From Gammaproteobacteria bacterium (GTDB lineage: Bacteria > Pseudomonadota > Gammaproteobacteria > Enterobacterales > Alteromonadaceae): a stretch of DNA of 64,000 nucleotides. The position numbers and the translations under genes were made by a program. Below are positions 1 to 9,054 of the stretch, in pieces. The stretch lies in NCBI GenBank assembly GCA_018222405.1, contig JAAFAI010000005.1:124001-188000 (forward strand), in the 5' to 3' direction. The notes beneath the pieces are model-generated. The model had not been told where the DNA came from, ran no database searches, and was given only the letters and a program-made list of their open reading frames with translations. Numbering within the stretch: the stretch's first letter is position 1; the number at the start of each line of letters is the position of its first letter.

Positions 1-873
1 TTTGGCGCCCCACACCCAGCAAACATGATTCCAGTAGTGAGGCACAGGTAATTCACCTTCTCGTTCAAGGCGTCGTTTTTGTACGTCACGCCAGTCATGG
101 TTTGCCCCCCATGAAACGCCGCAGGCAAATCGAGGTTCAAAAGCCACCGCACGCGGGCTGTAATAACCACCCAGCGAGACACCCTGCATACCAATGCGCT
201 TACTGTCGATGTCAGCGCGGGTTTCCAGATAGTCAACCACCCGGCTGGCCCAGTGCTCACTGTCATAGCGGGCGGTAAAACCTTGCAGACGCAGCGCTTC
301 GCCTGTTCCTGGCTGATCAAGCATTAACGAGGCAATGCCGCGTTTAGCCAGTGCTTCAGGCTGACCTACCCGGTAGATCATTTCTTTGGTAGAATCCAAA
401 CCGTTAACCTGAACGAGCACTGGTTGCGGACCTTCTACGCCTTCGGCAGGATAATACAAAGCAGCAAGATGCTTACCTTCGTAAGGAATTTCTACACGCT
501 GACAACGTTCACCTTTCAGCTCTATACCTTTAAGGAACAACTCAAGTGAACGCTTGTACAACTCCATACGTCCCTCTGTACCATGACCCTGAAGACGTTC
601 GCAGGTAGTCAGGTAAGTGGAAGCACGAGAGTATTTTTCGCCAGCTGATAACAGGTTACCCGCTGCTTCATCTTCTGCAGCTAATCCACATAGCTTGTCA
701 GCCATTTGTTGCCAGGTATCTCTGAAGGCCTTGGTTCCTGCAGCATCAGGGGCTTTCGCAGCCTCAGCTAATGGCCCGCACATTTCCTGAATTTCGCCCA
801 TCCGTGCACCCATTTCAATGGCCAGATTGACCGACAGATCCCACACATAGTTGGTTGGAAAAAATCTAAACAT
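1..873 (-). CDS. Alpha/beta hydrolase, 2,6-dihydroxypseudooxynicotine-hydrolase-like (C-terminus cut by window edge)
   Basis: The frame is open from the ATG at 873-871 to the window edge, giving 291 codons without a stop; the C-terminus lies outside. An AAGGTG ribosome site precedes the ATG. A helical N-terminal part of about 140 residues is followed by an alpha/beta-hydrolase core with the nucleophile elbow G-V-S-L-G-G (Ser233) and an earlier D-Q-P-G-T-G-E segment. This layout is typical of the FrsA/DHPON-hydrolase group, which includes enzymes that hydrolyse C-C bonds of 1,3-diketones as well as esterases. The catalytic Asp and His would lie off the window. It is the last visible gene of an operon with a cyclase-family enzyme and a fumarylacetoacetase-type enzyme, which fits a C-C hydrolase role. 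Family is fairly sure; substrate unknown. Confidence 0.8.
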   Translation of the reverse strand, partial: MFRFFPTNYVWDLSVNLAIEMGARMGEIQEMCGPLAEAAKAPDAAGTKAFRDTWQQMADKLCGLAAEDEAAGNLLSAGEKYSRASTYLTTCERLQGHGTEGRMELYKRSLELFLKGIELKGERCQRVEIPYEGKHLAALYYPAEGVEGPQPVLVQVNGLDSTKEMIYRVGQPEALAKRGIASLMLDQPGTGEALRLQGFTARYDSEHWASRVVDYLETRADIDSKRIGMQGVSLGGYYSPRAVAFEPRFACGVSWGANHDWRDVQKRRLEREGELPVPHYWNHVCWVWGAK

Positions 874-898
874 AATGACACCTTATATTGCGTTACTG

Positions 899-919
899 GT
901 TCAGCGCCTGGCGCTGAAC
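899..919. promoter_or_regulatory. Perfect intergenic hairpin
   Basis: GTTCAGCGCC (899-908) and GGCGCTGAAC (910-919) are perfect complements around a single T. The hairpin fills the 53-base gap between the cyclase stop and the hydrolase start. There is no U-run on either strand, so it is more likely an mRNA-stability or attenuation element than a terminator. Confidence 0.6.
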
Positions 920-926
920 GGATTAA

Positions 927-1721
927 TTACTGTTCAAGAATTGCCACGGCACGGACAAAGCCGGCCGAGGCGTGTTTAATTTTGTATGGGAAGCAGGCAA
1001 CCAAAAATCCGTGGTCTGGCAGGCTCTCCAGATTGGCCAGTTTTTCCATCTGACCGTAACCGATATCGCGACCAGCCTTATGGCCTTCCCACACAATCGA
1101 CGCATCACCACTTTGGGCAAATCGCTCTCTGGTAAAGGAAAACGGCGCATCCCAGCTCCAGGCATCGGTGCCTACCACCCGTACCCCCTTTTCGAGCAGA
1201 TACAGGGTGCCTTCGCGACCAATCCCTACACCGGCATCCAGATATTCCGGCTGGCCATAAACAGAGCCGGCGCGGGTGTTAACCAGCACTATGTCGAAAG
1301 GCTGTAACTGATAATTGATGCGGGCAAGTTCCGCTTCGATTTCGGCAGCGCCCACCACATGGCCGTCGTGCAGGTGGCGAAAATCGAGCTTGACCCCCGG
1401 CTTTAAGCACCACTCCAGCGGTAACTCATCGATACCGTAAGCCGGCCGTCCGCCTAATGCTTCGTCGGTGGTAGAGGCGTAGTGCCAGGGGGCATCCATA
1501 TGGGTACCGCTGTGAGTGGTGATTTTCATAAATTCACCAGCCGGCGCTTCGCCGCCGTGCATATCGGATTTTTTCAGGCCCGGAAACATGGCGGCCATCA
1601 GTGGCCAGCCAGAGTGATGGTCACGATACTCAATCTCAGGCAGCATTTCCGGCGGATCAGTGTAGGGGTTATTTTCCAGCGTGACCGACAGGTCAATCAT
1701 TTTGCAATTATTGAGCTTCAT
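927..1721 (-). CDS. Cyclase family protein (kynurenine-formamidase-like metallohydrolase)
   Basis: 264 residues, the usual size of the cyclase family (PF04199), whose members hydrolyse amide or ester bonds with a divalent metal; kynurenine formamidase is the best known. The metal-binding signature H-S-G-T-H-M-D-A-P-W-H spans residues 70-80 (His70, His74, Asp76, His80). No signal peptide is seen, so it is probably cytoplasmic. The ATG at 1721 has an AAAGG ribosome site and lies 20 bases after the fumarylacetoacetase-type gene, so the two are co-transcribed. No tryptophan 2,3-dioxygenase or kynureninase gene is nearby, so a true kynurenine role is not supported. The exact substrate is unknown. 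Confidence 0.88.
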   Translation of the reverse strand: MKLNNCKMIDLSVTLENNPYTDPPEMLPEIEYRDHHSGWPLMAAMFPGLKKSDMHGGEAPAGEFMKITTHSGTHMDAPWHYASTTDEALGGRPAYGIDELPLEWCLKPGVKLDFRHLHDGHVVGAAEIEAELARINYQLQPFDIVLVNTRAGSVYGQPEYLDAGVGIGREGTLYLLEKGVRVVGTDAWSWDAPFSFTRERFAQSGDASIVWEGHKAGRDIGYGQMEKLANLESLPDHGFLVACFPYKIKHASAGFVRAVAILEQ

Positions 1722-1741
1722 AAAAATAAGCCTTTGAATAA

Positions 1742-2746
1742 CTAGTAATTTTCACCAGCTTGCAATGCCGGTGAGCGGGTAATTTTCTGGTCAATAGCAC
1801 CGAACGGCTGTGTGCCATCAGGCAGGGTGGCATGCATATGAATACGATCACCAAACTGCATGTAGCCAGTACGAATTTCACCAAACTCAATCTGATCAAT
1901 CGCGCGGCGCTCAGAAATACAGGCTGAGCCGACACTGCGGTCGTGATTGGAGACCGTGCCTGAGCCTAAGATGGTCCCAGCACTGAGACGGCGCGTCAGG
2001 GCAGCATGAGCAATGAGTTGATGAAAACCAAAATGCATGGCACCACCATGAGGATGACCAAACCACTTATCATTCCACGCAACGTGTAACGGCAAATGAA
2101 TGCGGCCGTCTTGCCAATGCTCACCCAGCTCGTCCGGGGTAATAGCCACCGCAGAAAAGCTGCTGGCAGGCTTGGCCTGAATAAAGCCAAAGCCGGTATT
2201 CATCTCACGCACGGCCATGGCGCGCAAACTGACGTCGTTGACCAACATCAGCAGGCGCACATGTTCAAGGGCGTTGTCGGCGGGTGTGCCCATCGGCACT
2301 TCGTCAACAATAACGGCGAATTCGCCTTCGAAATCGATACAATGGGATTCACTGGGCAGAGGAATGTCATCATAAGGACCAATAAAATCATCACCCGCAC
2401 CCTGATATATCAGCGGTATGGTGTCGGCGTTATCAGTGGGATCCAAATGAAAGGCCTGTTGCATCAGTTCGCCATGACTTAGAAACAGTGAGCCATCAAG
2501 CCATTGCCAACTGCGTGGCATTGGCGCCATCACCTGCTGCTGGGCAAAGTCCAGCGTCTCTGCCAATGTGCCGTCGTTCAGAGCCTGGTAGAGTTCGGCA
2601 AACTGGTTGTATAACGAGTCCCAGCGTTCAATTGCCGCTTGTAATGTGCTGGCCAGATGATCCACCTGCACCGCTTTACGCAGGTCCCGGGAGACCAGTA
2701 GCAAAACGCCATCCGGCGTTCCGTTTTTCAGGGTTGCAAATTTCAT
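1742..2746 (-). CDS. Fumarylacetoacetate hydrolase family protein
   Basis: 334 residues, matching the roughly 330-residue bacterial fumarylacetoacetases rather than the shorter 5-oxopent-3-ene hydrolases. The metal-binding D-F-E-G-E-F stretch (Glu140, Glu142) and the later V-N-D-V-S-L-R (Asp171) are present, followed by the family's Q-A-K-P-A-S-S-F and G-S-G-T-V-S-N segments. Such enzymes hydrolyse a C-C bond in acylpyruvates or 1,3-diketo acids. It is the first gene of the minus-strand operon and diverges from the LysR gene across 236 bases. No homogentisate dioxygenase or maleylacetoacetate isomerase is visible here, so a tyrosine-degradation role is not shown by context. Confidence 0.9.
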   Translation of the reverse strand: MKFATLKNGTPDGVLLLVSRDLRKAVQVDHLASTLQAAIERWDSLYNQFAELYQALNDGTLAETLDFAQQQVMAPMPRSWQWLDGSLFLSHGELMQQAFHLDPTDNADTIPLIYQGAGDDFIGPYDDIPLPSESHCIDFEGEFAVIVDEVPMGTPADNALEHVRLLMLVNDVSLRAMAVREMNTGFGFIQAKPASSFSAVAITPDELGEHWQDGRIHLPLHVAWNDKWFGHPHGGAMHFGFHQLIAHAALTRRLSAGTILGSGTVSNHDRSVGSACISERRAIDQIEFGEIRTGYMQFGDRIHMHATLPDGTQPFGAIDQKITRSPALQAGENY

Positions 2747-2802
2747 TGTTATTTTCAGTGCGAATCCGTTTACATTTCTGCTACATTACCGCCAGTCGAC
2801 CT

Positions 2803-2820
2803 ATAAGAATAATCACTTAT
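2803..2820. promoter_or_regulatory. Interrupted palindrome in divergent fah-like/lysR promoter region
   Basis: ATAAG (2803-2807), eight bases, CTTAT (2816-2820). LysR-type regulators often bind interrupted dyads between their own gene and the divergent target operon, and this is the clearest one in the 2747-2982 gap. Operator function is inferred. Confidence 0.4.
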
Positions 2821-2982
2821 TACGATGTCATGTAGTTACAAATGCGATAGGTTAGTGGACGTTTACCCTGGCAGGCTTACATGCGCCTGAATGCTGATGA
2901 AAAACCAGGACATTCAAACGGGATGACCGGATCACAACGTATCGTGAAACTAACTCGTTAAATAAAACCAAGAGAGACCTGT

Positions 2983-3891
2983 ATGCGCCTAGAACATCTG
3001 GATCTTAATTTACTGGTTGCACTCGATGTGTTGCTGGAGGAATGCAATATTACCCGCAGTGCAGAGCGTTTGAATATGACGCAGTCTGCCACCAGCGGTA
3101 TCTTGAAACGTTTACGCCTGTACTTTGACGACGAGCTACTGGTGCAGGTAGGACGCAATATGCTCCCCACTCCCTGCGCTCTGGAATTGCAGGAACCGGT
3201 GCGCGATGTGATGCTCAAAATTCGCTCCAGTATTGTCAATCGACAAGCCTTTGATCCCGCGATCAGTAAGCGACATATTCGCATCATCAGTGCCGATTTC
3301 GCCATCACAGTGTTACTCAGCAAAGTAATTCATGACCTGCAGGAAATCGCCCCGGGGATCAGCTTTGAAATTCTAAATCCCTATCAGCAAGCAGAAAACA
3401 TGCTGGCGCGCGGCGAAGTGGACTTTTTGCTGCTGCCTGAACGTTACACGTCCAAAAATCATCCTTCCGAGTTGCTGTTTGTTGAAGAGCACGTTTGTGT
3501 GGTGTGGCAGGACAACCCCCTGGTTGGCGATACCATCAGCTTTGCCCAGTACATCAGTATGGGGCATGTAACTGTGGGCTTTGGTAGCAAGCGTGAACTG
3601 AGTATCGAAGACTGGTTTATGAAACAATATGATGTTCAGCGCCGCATTGAAGTGATTAGTTGTGACTTTAATACGCTGCCGCAACTGGTGGTCGGTACCA
3701 ATCGTATCGCTACAATGCATAAACGTCTGGCCGAATATTATGCCCAGTATCTGCCGGTAAAGATTATCCCTACCCCGGTAAAATTACCGGTAATGCGCGA
3801 ACATTTACAGTGGCACAGGGTGATGGAAAATGATCCCTTCCATCGCTGGGTACGAGAAAAAATCCAAACAGCGGCGGCCGAACTCGACTGA
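2983..3891 (+). CDS. LysR-family transcriptional regulator, NodD-like
   Basis: 302 residues. The N-terminus has the winged helix-turn-helix of LysR proteins (about residues 5-65), opening with the L-D-L-N-L-L-V-A-L-D form typical of the NodD/PcpR/LinR branch, followed by S-A-E-R-L-N-M-T-Q-S-A-T-S. The rest is the periplasmic-binding-protein-like effector domain. The start at 2983 has an AGAGAG ribosome site. It is divergent from the fumarylacetoacetase-type operon and upstream of a TonB receptor, so it probably controls one or both. NodD-branch regulators commonly respond to aromatic compounds, which hints at the inducer, but this is inference. Confidence 0.93.
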   Translation: MRLEHLDLNLLVALDVLLEECNITRSAERLNMTQSATSGILKRLRLYFDDELLVQVGRNMLPTPCALELQEPVRDVMLKIRSSIVNRQAFDPAISKRHIRIISADFAITVLLSKVIHDLQEIAPGISFEILNPYQQAENMLARGEVDFLLLPERYTSKNHPSELLFVEEHVCVVWQDNPLVGDTISFAQYISMGHVTVGFGSKRELSIEDWFMKQYDVQRRIEVISCDFNTLPQLVVGTNRIATMHKRLAEYYAQYLPVKIIPTPVKLPVMREHLQWHRVMENDPFHRWVREKIQTAAAELD

Positions 3892-4384
3892 CTTTTGCCT
3901 CCCCCTCTGTGAACTGCGTTGTGCTGGTCAGCGCCGTTAGTACCAATATAAACAGCCTGCTCGCCCGGATGTCACACGAATATGACCGTCTGTATCCAGG
4001 GGCCGTCAATATTGCAGGACTTTCCCGGGTCGCCCTGACACGCTCCTCTGAAAATCTGCTTCTTAGTGACTTGACCGCTCAACCAGACACGTTTGGGCCT
4101 GATTTGCTGCGCCGCGCGCGCGAGTAAACCTCTACTGCCGCCGGCTTTGGCGATGTATTTCGCCTTGAGGTATCACAGTTCGCGCTACTTAGTATTAATA
4201 AAGTCGATTACTGCGATACATCAGAACTCTGTAAAGTTAATTCTATGTTGCAAAAAAGTTGCTTGCATGTAGTCGCGAAGCCCGCTAAACAGAGAAGCCT
4301 TTCTTTCGCCTTTACAGACAAGCAAACAGGCACAACAAGTGTGTAAAACATGGTCGTTAATCAACTAGCTATTTTCATAGGTGA
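3892..4384. other. Intergenic region (493 bases) upstream of TonB receptor
   Basis: No convincing gene. A possible 72-codon frame at 3909-4127 shows no recognisable motif and no good ribosome site. The right half is AT-rich and should carry the promoter of the TonB receptor gene. A short dyad GCAA-N5-TTGC lies near 4249-4261. No Fur-box-like sequence was seen. Confidence 0.5.
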
Positions 4385-6892
4385 ATGATGAAAGAAATAT
4401 CGTTAATAATTCCGTTATTGGGAGCCTCGATGTTCTCAACAATGGCAATGGCACAGTCAACGGAATCTACCGAAGACAAGTCGGGAATTGAACAAATTAC
4501 GGTTACCGCACAACGGTCATCGGAAAATATCCAGTCCGTCGCAGTGCCTATTGATGCCGCCACAGCAAAAGATATGGCACGGTTAGGTATTACCAGCGCC
4601 CAGGGACTGAATAAAATCTCGCCGGCGCTGACAGTTGCCTCAGGAGGCGGTTCAAGCGCCATATTTTTTGTTCGCGGGGTGGGTAATTTTGCGGTCAATG
4701 CCTATACCGATTCGGCCCTGGCCTTTAACGTTGACGGCGTGTTTATTGGCCGGCCAACGGCAACCACAGCTACCTTCCTGGATGTTGAGCGAGTAGAAGT
4801 TCTAAAGGGGCCGCAAGGCACTCTGTATGGACGTAATGCGACGGCTGGCGCGATTAACGTAATTCCGGCCAAACCAGATTTAGGGGAAACCTTCGGCAAT
4901 GTATCTGTGGGCGTGGGTAACTTTGGTACAATTGAAGCGTCTGCTGCGGTGAATTTCCCCATCAGCAGTGACTGGGCTGCCCGGGTGGCAGTGGGCAGAC
5001 TAAAAAATGACGGCTACAACGATGACGGCACCGCATCCACCGATGACACCGCATTAAGGGCGCAGCTATACGGCGATCTGAGCAGTAAGGTGAATGTACG
5101 TATGTCGTTTGACTACTCCACCACCAAGGGCTCAGGCATCACGCCGACGTTTTTAGGTAACTATGCCTTGCCACTGGCCGGCCCTTCTGACAATCCGAAT
5201 AATGTGCCGGGTTACAATTTTACCCCGGCGCCGGCGAATGTATCGGCGCCTAATACCGGCGCCTTTACACCGGCCGCCATTGATTATTTTACGTCATTGG
5301 ATACCACCCCGGCTTTTACCAAAATGACCCCGCTTAAAAAGCCCTTTATCGACAATGAATATATGGGGGTATCGGCGGAGTTGAACGTGGATCTGGGGTT
5401 CGGCGAACTGGTAGTGATCCCGGCGTACCGCGAAAATACCATTGATGTTTTGTTTAACAACCCGGGATTCCAGGCCGGTATCAACCAGGAAAATCATCAG
5501 CAAACCAGTCTCGAAGCGCGCTTGTCAACCACCACCGGGCCGGTAGACTGGATTTTTGGTGCGTTTTACTTTGACGAGACCGTAGATGGCATCGCCGTAT
5601 TTAATCAATATACCTTGCAATCGACCCAAACCATTAATGATTCGAGCACCGAGTCAGGCGCCTTGTTTGCCCGTGCCAAATACAATCTGAGTGACGACTT
5701 GCGCTTGGTAGGTGCACTGCGCTACACCGATGACAAAAAGTCATTTGATGGCCGCGCCGATGTATTCTTAAGTGTTTGTATCCGTGATCTGCCGGCGTAT
5801 CCTGGCGGCCCTGAAATCCCCAATTGTCAGGGTAGCCCGGTTATTCCGGTAGGTACCTCAGTAGCTGATACATTAGCCAATATCAATCCAGCTGATTTGC
5901 CAGCCGGTGCACCAGGCATTGGCACTGGCCCGGTGCCCTTCGGCCAACTACCGTTATTTCCGGGAGCACCACCAACGGCAGCGGCTAACCTGCTGTTTAT
6001 TAATCCCACCGTAGTGGACAGGGTACAAGACAATAACGAATTGACTTACCGGGTGTCGCTGGAATATGACGTCGCCCAGGATAATTTACTCTATACCAGT
6101 TATGAAACCGGCTACCGTTCGGGCGGATTCAGTCCCACTACCGGGCGTGAAGAATTTGCCCCGGAATACATCAAGGCATTTACGATTGGCTCAAAAAACC
6201 GATTTTTAAACAATCACCTGCAGTTAAATGCTGAAGCTTTTATCTGGAACTATGAGGATCAGCAAGCCAGTCATTTTGGTTTGGACGGAAACGGTAATTC
6301 GGCATTCTTTACCGAAAATATCGGTGAGTCGAAAATTCAAGGGGTAGAGGTTGATGTGTTGTATAAAGTTGCCGATATGACGACACTGAAAGCCAACGTG
6401 CAATTACTGGATAACACCATTGAGCAATTCAGCTATTTACAGGGCACGCCTGACGAAGCAGTACAAGTAGTCACCGGTTGTGACACCACGCTGGTATCCG
6501 TGACTGACGGTGAGCCCGTTTATAATGTAGATTGCTCAGGCCAGGAAGGCCGTAACTCCCCCAAAATGACATTAAATCTGGGCATAGAGCAGGAATTTGA
6601 GTTCGATAATGGTTATGCAGCGGTCTTTACACTGGATGGCAGATACCGTGATGCGCGCTGGGTAGGCTTTGACTTCACCCCGGTACAACGGGCTGAATCA
6701 GTCACCACATTTGATGCCGCGATGCGGGTTTACTCACCTGACTCGATGTGGTCGGTGATGGCCTATGTCCGCAATGTGACCGATGAAAACATCAAGTCCA
6801 CCACCCAAATTTTTGGCAGTGGCAGTAATCTGGTCAGCGCTATCTATGAAACGCCCAGAACCTTTGGCCTGAACGTTTTCTACGAATTCTAA
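4385..6892 (+). CDS. TonB-dependent outer-membrane receptor
   Basis: 835 residues. A signal peptide ends at A-M-A-Q near residue 23, followed by a TonB-box-like I-E-Q-I-T-V-T-A-Q and a plug domain containing F-V-R-G-V-G-N and V-E-V-L-K-G-P-Q-G-T-L-Y-G-R-N-A. The rest is a 22-strand barrel ending in the aromatic terminus F-Y-E-F. It belongs to the large class of receptors marine bacteria and sphingomonads use for organic substrates. A Pro/Gly-rich insert of about 80 residues (about 463-545), starting after a Cys, is probably an oversized external loop. The exported MBL-fold hydrolase starts 12 bases downstream and is almost certainly co-transcribed. No Fur-like box is seen, so a carbon substrate is likelier than iron. 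Two adjacent ATGs are possible starts. Confidence 0.95.
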   Translation: MMKEISLIIPLLGASMFSTMAMAQSTESTEDKSGIEQITVTAQRSSENIQSVAVPIDAATAKDMARLGITSAQGLNKISPALTVASGGGSSAIFFVRGVGNFAVNAYTDSALAFNVDGVFIGRPTATTATFLDVERVEVLKGPQGTLYGRNATAGAINVIPAKPDLGETFGNVSVGVGNFGTIEASAAVNFPISSDWAARVAVGRLKNDGYNDDGTASTDDTALRAQLYGDLSSKVNVRMSFDYSTTKGSGITPTFLGNYALPLAGPSDNPNNVPGYNFTPAPANVSAPNTGAFTPAAIDYFTSLDTTPAFTKMTPLKKPFIDNEYMGVSAELNVDLGFGELVVIPAYRENTIDVLFNNPGFQAGINQENHQQTSLEARLSTTTGPVDWIFGAFYFDETVDGIAVFNQYTLQSTQTINDSSTESGALFARAKYNLSDDLRLVGALRYTDDKKSFDGRADVFLSVCIRDLPAYPGGPEIPNCQGSPVIPVGTSVADTLANINPADLPAGAPGIGTGPVPFGQLPLFPGAPPTAAANLLFINPTVVDRVQDNNELTYRVSLEYDVAQDNLLYTSYETGYRSGGFSPTTGREEFAPEYIKAFTIGSKNRFLNNHLQLNAEAFIWNYEDQQASHFGLDGNGNSAFFTENIGESKIQGVEVDVLYKVADMTTLKANVQLLDNTIEQFSYLQGTPDEAVQVVTGCDTTLVSVTDGEPVYNVDCSGQEGRNSPKMTLNLGIEQEFEFDNGYAAVFTLDGRYRDARWVGFDFTPVQRAESVTTFDAAMRVYSPDSMWSVMAYVRNVTDENIKSTTQIFGSGSNLVSAIYETPRTFGLNVFYEF

Positions 6893-6904
6893 AGTGCTGA
6901 CCAT

Positions 6905-7888
6905 ATGAAATTATTAAAACCCCTGTCGCTACTGTTAGTCAGTGTCGGCTATATCATCTCGGTGGGCGCGCACAGTGCGCCCGCCAGCGATGCTTGGATT
7001 ACGCTGGGTACCATGGCCGGTCCCATGCCAAATGCACATCACTCCCAGCCCGCTAATGCCTTGTTGGTTGGAGGGAAAACCTATCTGGTTGATGCGGGTG
7101 ACGGGACAGCCGGTCAACTCACAAAAGCCGGTTTAAATATTAAAAATATTGATGCGGTGTTTCTGAGTCACCTGCATTTTGATCACACCGGTGGCCTGCC
7201 GGCTATACTCAGTTTACGCTGGCAAACAGAAACCCAACGTGAATTGACCATTTACGGCCCACCAGGCACCCAACAGACGGTTGACGGGATCTTTGCGTTC
7301 ATGCGCTTCGGTGCCCTTGGCCACTACGGGGTGCCTGGCCAGGTGCCGGCTGCACCGCAAAGCCATGTGAAAGTGGTCGAAATCAAAGATGGTTCCGAGC
7401 TGGTGTTTGACGGCTTTCGTTTCAGTGCGATCCGCAATACGCACTACAGCTGGCCAACGGACAGCAGGGAATATCAGCAATTCCAGGCCTTATCGTTTAA
7501 GTTTACACTGCCTGACTATACAGTGGTGTATACGGGCGATACCGGCCCCAGTGACGCAGTAACCAAACTGTCGCAGGGCGCAGATTTGTTGATCAGTGAA
7601 ATGATGGATGTGGCTCACACGGTTAACCTGGTCAAAAAGATGAGTCCGGATATGCCGCCGATGACGTTGCAGCATATGCAGCGGCATTTATCCACCCACC
7701 ATCTGACCCCTGATCAGGTTGGCCAGCTAGCCACCCGCGCCAGGGTAAAAAAACTGGTAATAACCCATATGGCACCAGGCTTGGTAACGCCGGAGGAATT
7801 TGCCAAATACCGCGCGGAAGTGGCTGAGTTTTATTCGGGTGCAATTACTATCGCCAACGATTTGGATCGTTTTGAATTACACGAATAA
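6905..7888 (+). CDS. Exported metallo-beta-lactamase-fold hydrolase
   Basis: 327 residues with an N-terminal hydrophobic signal sequence (about 1-25). The metal motif S-H-L-H-F-D-H gives His89, His91, Asp93 and His94. Later ligands are in Y-T-G-D-T-G-P-S and L-V-I-T-H-M-A-P-G. The pattern is of the RNase Z/phosphodiesterase-like branch, many exported members of which are hydrolases of unknown substrate. It directly follows the TonB receptor (12-base gap), so it may act in the periplasm on what the receptor imports. Not a class B beta-lactamase by pattern. Substrate unknown. Confidence 0.88.
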   Translation: MKLLKPLSLLLVSVGYIISVGAHSAPASDAWITLGTMAGPMPNAHHSQPANALLVGGKTYLVDAGDGTAGQLTKAGLNIKNIDAVFLSHLHFDHTGGLPAILSLRWQTETQRELTIYGPPGTQQTVDGIFAFMRFGALGHYGVPGQVPAAPQSHVKVVEIKDGSELVFDGFRFSAIRNTHYSWPTDSREYQQFQALSFKFTLPDYTVVYTGDTGPSDAVTKLSQGADLLISEMMDVAHTVNLVKKMSPDMPPMTLQHMQRHLSTHHLTPDQVGQLATRARVKKLVITHMAPGLVTPEEFAKYRAEVAEFYSGAITIANDLDRFELHE

Positions 7889-8112
7889 ATAAATGGCCGC
7901 GACAGGTAATATCACGCCCTCGTCTTCGGGGTTATCCTGAATATTTCCAATCATTCAGATGCCCCCATAGTGTTGATGCCCTGCCCTTGCCCTCGTCATC
8001 CATAACAGTGTCGCGAGATTCGCTTTCGCTGGCTGGGCACTATCGCTTCTCCTTGGAAATCGTCAAGCAGCGAGGTAATCAGTACAACACATTACACAAT
8101 AATGCTCAGCAG

Positions 8113-8859
8113 TTAGTGACTGGCAATACTATTAAACATGCCAAAGTAAGCCCCTTCTTTTCGCGCTTGCGACAATAGGGTCTGCTTTTCCTCACGCAGT
8201 ATACTGGTCACGGTTAATTGCTTTTGTGCGTTTATTAACAGCATTTTACCTGTCGCCTCGGCCGGCCACTGCCGGGTTTCAGTACCAGGGTCCCCGTGTT
8301 TTACAAACTCGTTCCAATGGGCGGATAACTGCTTTGATAAGGCGTGCTCCAACTTCGTGCAGGTTCTTTCTACAGGCTCCAGATCACCAAACGCATAGGG
8401 TACGTCACTGGTATGGAAACTGCCAAAGCCTGCCGGAGGCACCGCATTAAACTGATGCATAAATACGGTATCTGCTTGCCGATGTTGCTTTATCCACTGT
8501 AAGGCGCTCATGAGTGCCCAAACATTCAGAAACAGGCAATCTTCACTCATCCCGCCATCAGGCATAAACTCAGGCCCCCAGGGCGTTTGCCTGGAGGGAG
8601 GCGGCAATTGCAGGCAGTCTGCCCCAAACTCGGTTGCATCAACGCTACCCTGCCAGGGCAATACCGGCTGTGGTGGCCTCCAGCGGTTGTCGCCAGAGGT
8701 ATCCGCAGCAAAGCGAACGCCGAGGAAAGCATTAACCTGTTCAGTGATTGCTTTGCCACGCAGGGTACCGGAGGAATTAGACACCAGAGACTCGGCTGAC
8801 AGCATGGATTGATTTACAAGCCAAAGCAGAACAACATTAAACAGCGAGGAAATTTTCAT
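8113..8859 (-). pseudogene. Carboxylesterase (type B) with internal in-frame loss of the catalytic core
   Basis: The 248-codon frame joins two non-adjacent parts of a type-B carboxylesterase, normally about 500 residues or more. Residues 1-114 are the N-terminal part: signal peptide, A-F-L-G-V-R-F-A, and the diagnostic S-E-D-C-L-F-L-N-V-W. From about residue 115 the frame continues with the C-terminal part: F-N-A-V-P-P-A-G-F, the catalytic-His segment G-S-F-H-T-S-D-V-P-Y-A-F-G, and H-W-N-E-F-V-K-H-G-D-P. The H-G-G-G oxyanion loop, the G-E-S-A-G-G nucleophile and the acidic residue are absent. A clean in-frame deletion of roughly 250-300 codons near position 8514 explains this. It cannot be an active esterase by the family mechanism. 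Confidence 0.82.
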
Positions 8860-8898
8860 TTTTTTTGAAGTATGGCTTGCGAATACACCAATATTAGG

Positions 8899-8912
8899 AT
8901 TAGAATTCTAAT
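8899..8912. promoter_or_regulatory. 14-base perfect palindrome upstream of GPH transporter
   Basis: ATTAGAATTCTAAT is a perfect palindrome in the AT-rich gap between the esterase remnant and the transporter gene that heads the isomerase operon. It is a good operator candidate; the binding regulator is unknown. Confidence 0.45.
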
Positions 8913-9054
8913 TTGTAAATAAAGTTACATAATATTTAACTAACGTAAACTTTTTTGTAACGAAGTGGCTTTATCAAAATAAACCAGATTTAGACTTGAG
9001 CAAAACGTCTGTACACGCGCCAGGACATTAAATAGCGCAGCATGGTGTATAAGA

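Noticed and set aside
927..2746. Complete kynurenine or homogentisate pathway
   Set aside because: Only single family members are present; no dioxygenase, kynureninase or maleylacetoacetate isomerase is in view.
3909..4127. 72-codon frame after the LysR gene
   Set aside because: No recognisable motif, no clear ribosome site, and it lies in the region expected to hold the TonB receptor promoter.
6905..7888. Antibiotic-resistance metallo-beta-lactamase
   Set aside because: The motif arrangement is of the RNase Z/phosphodiesterase-like branch, and the context is a TonB receptor operon.
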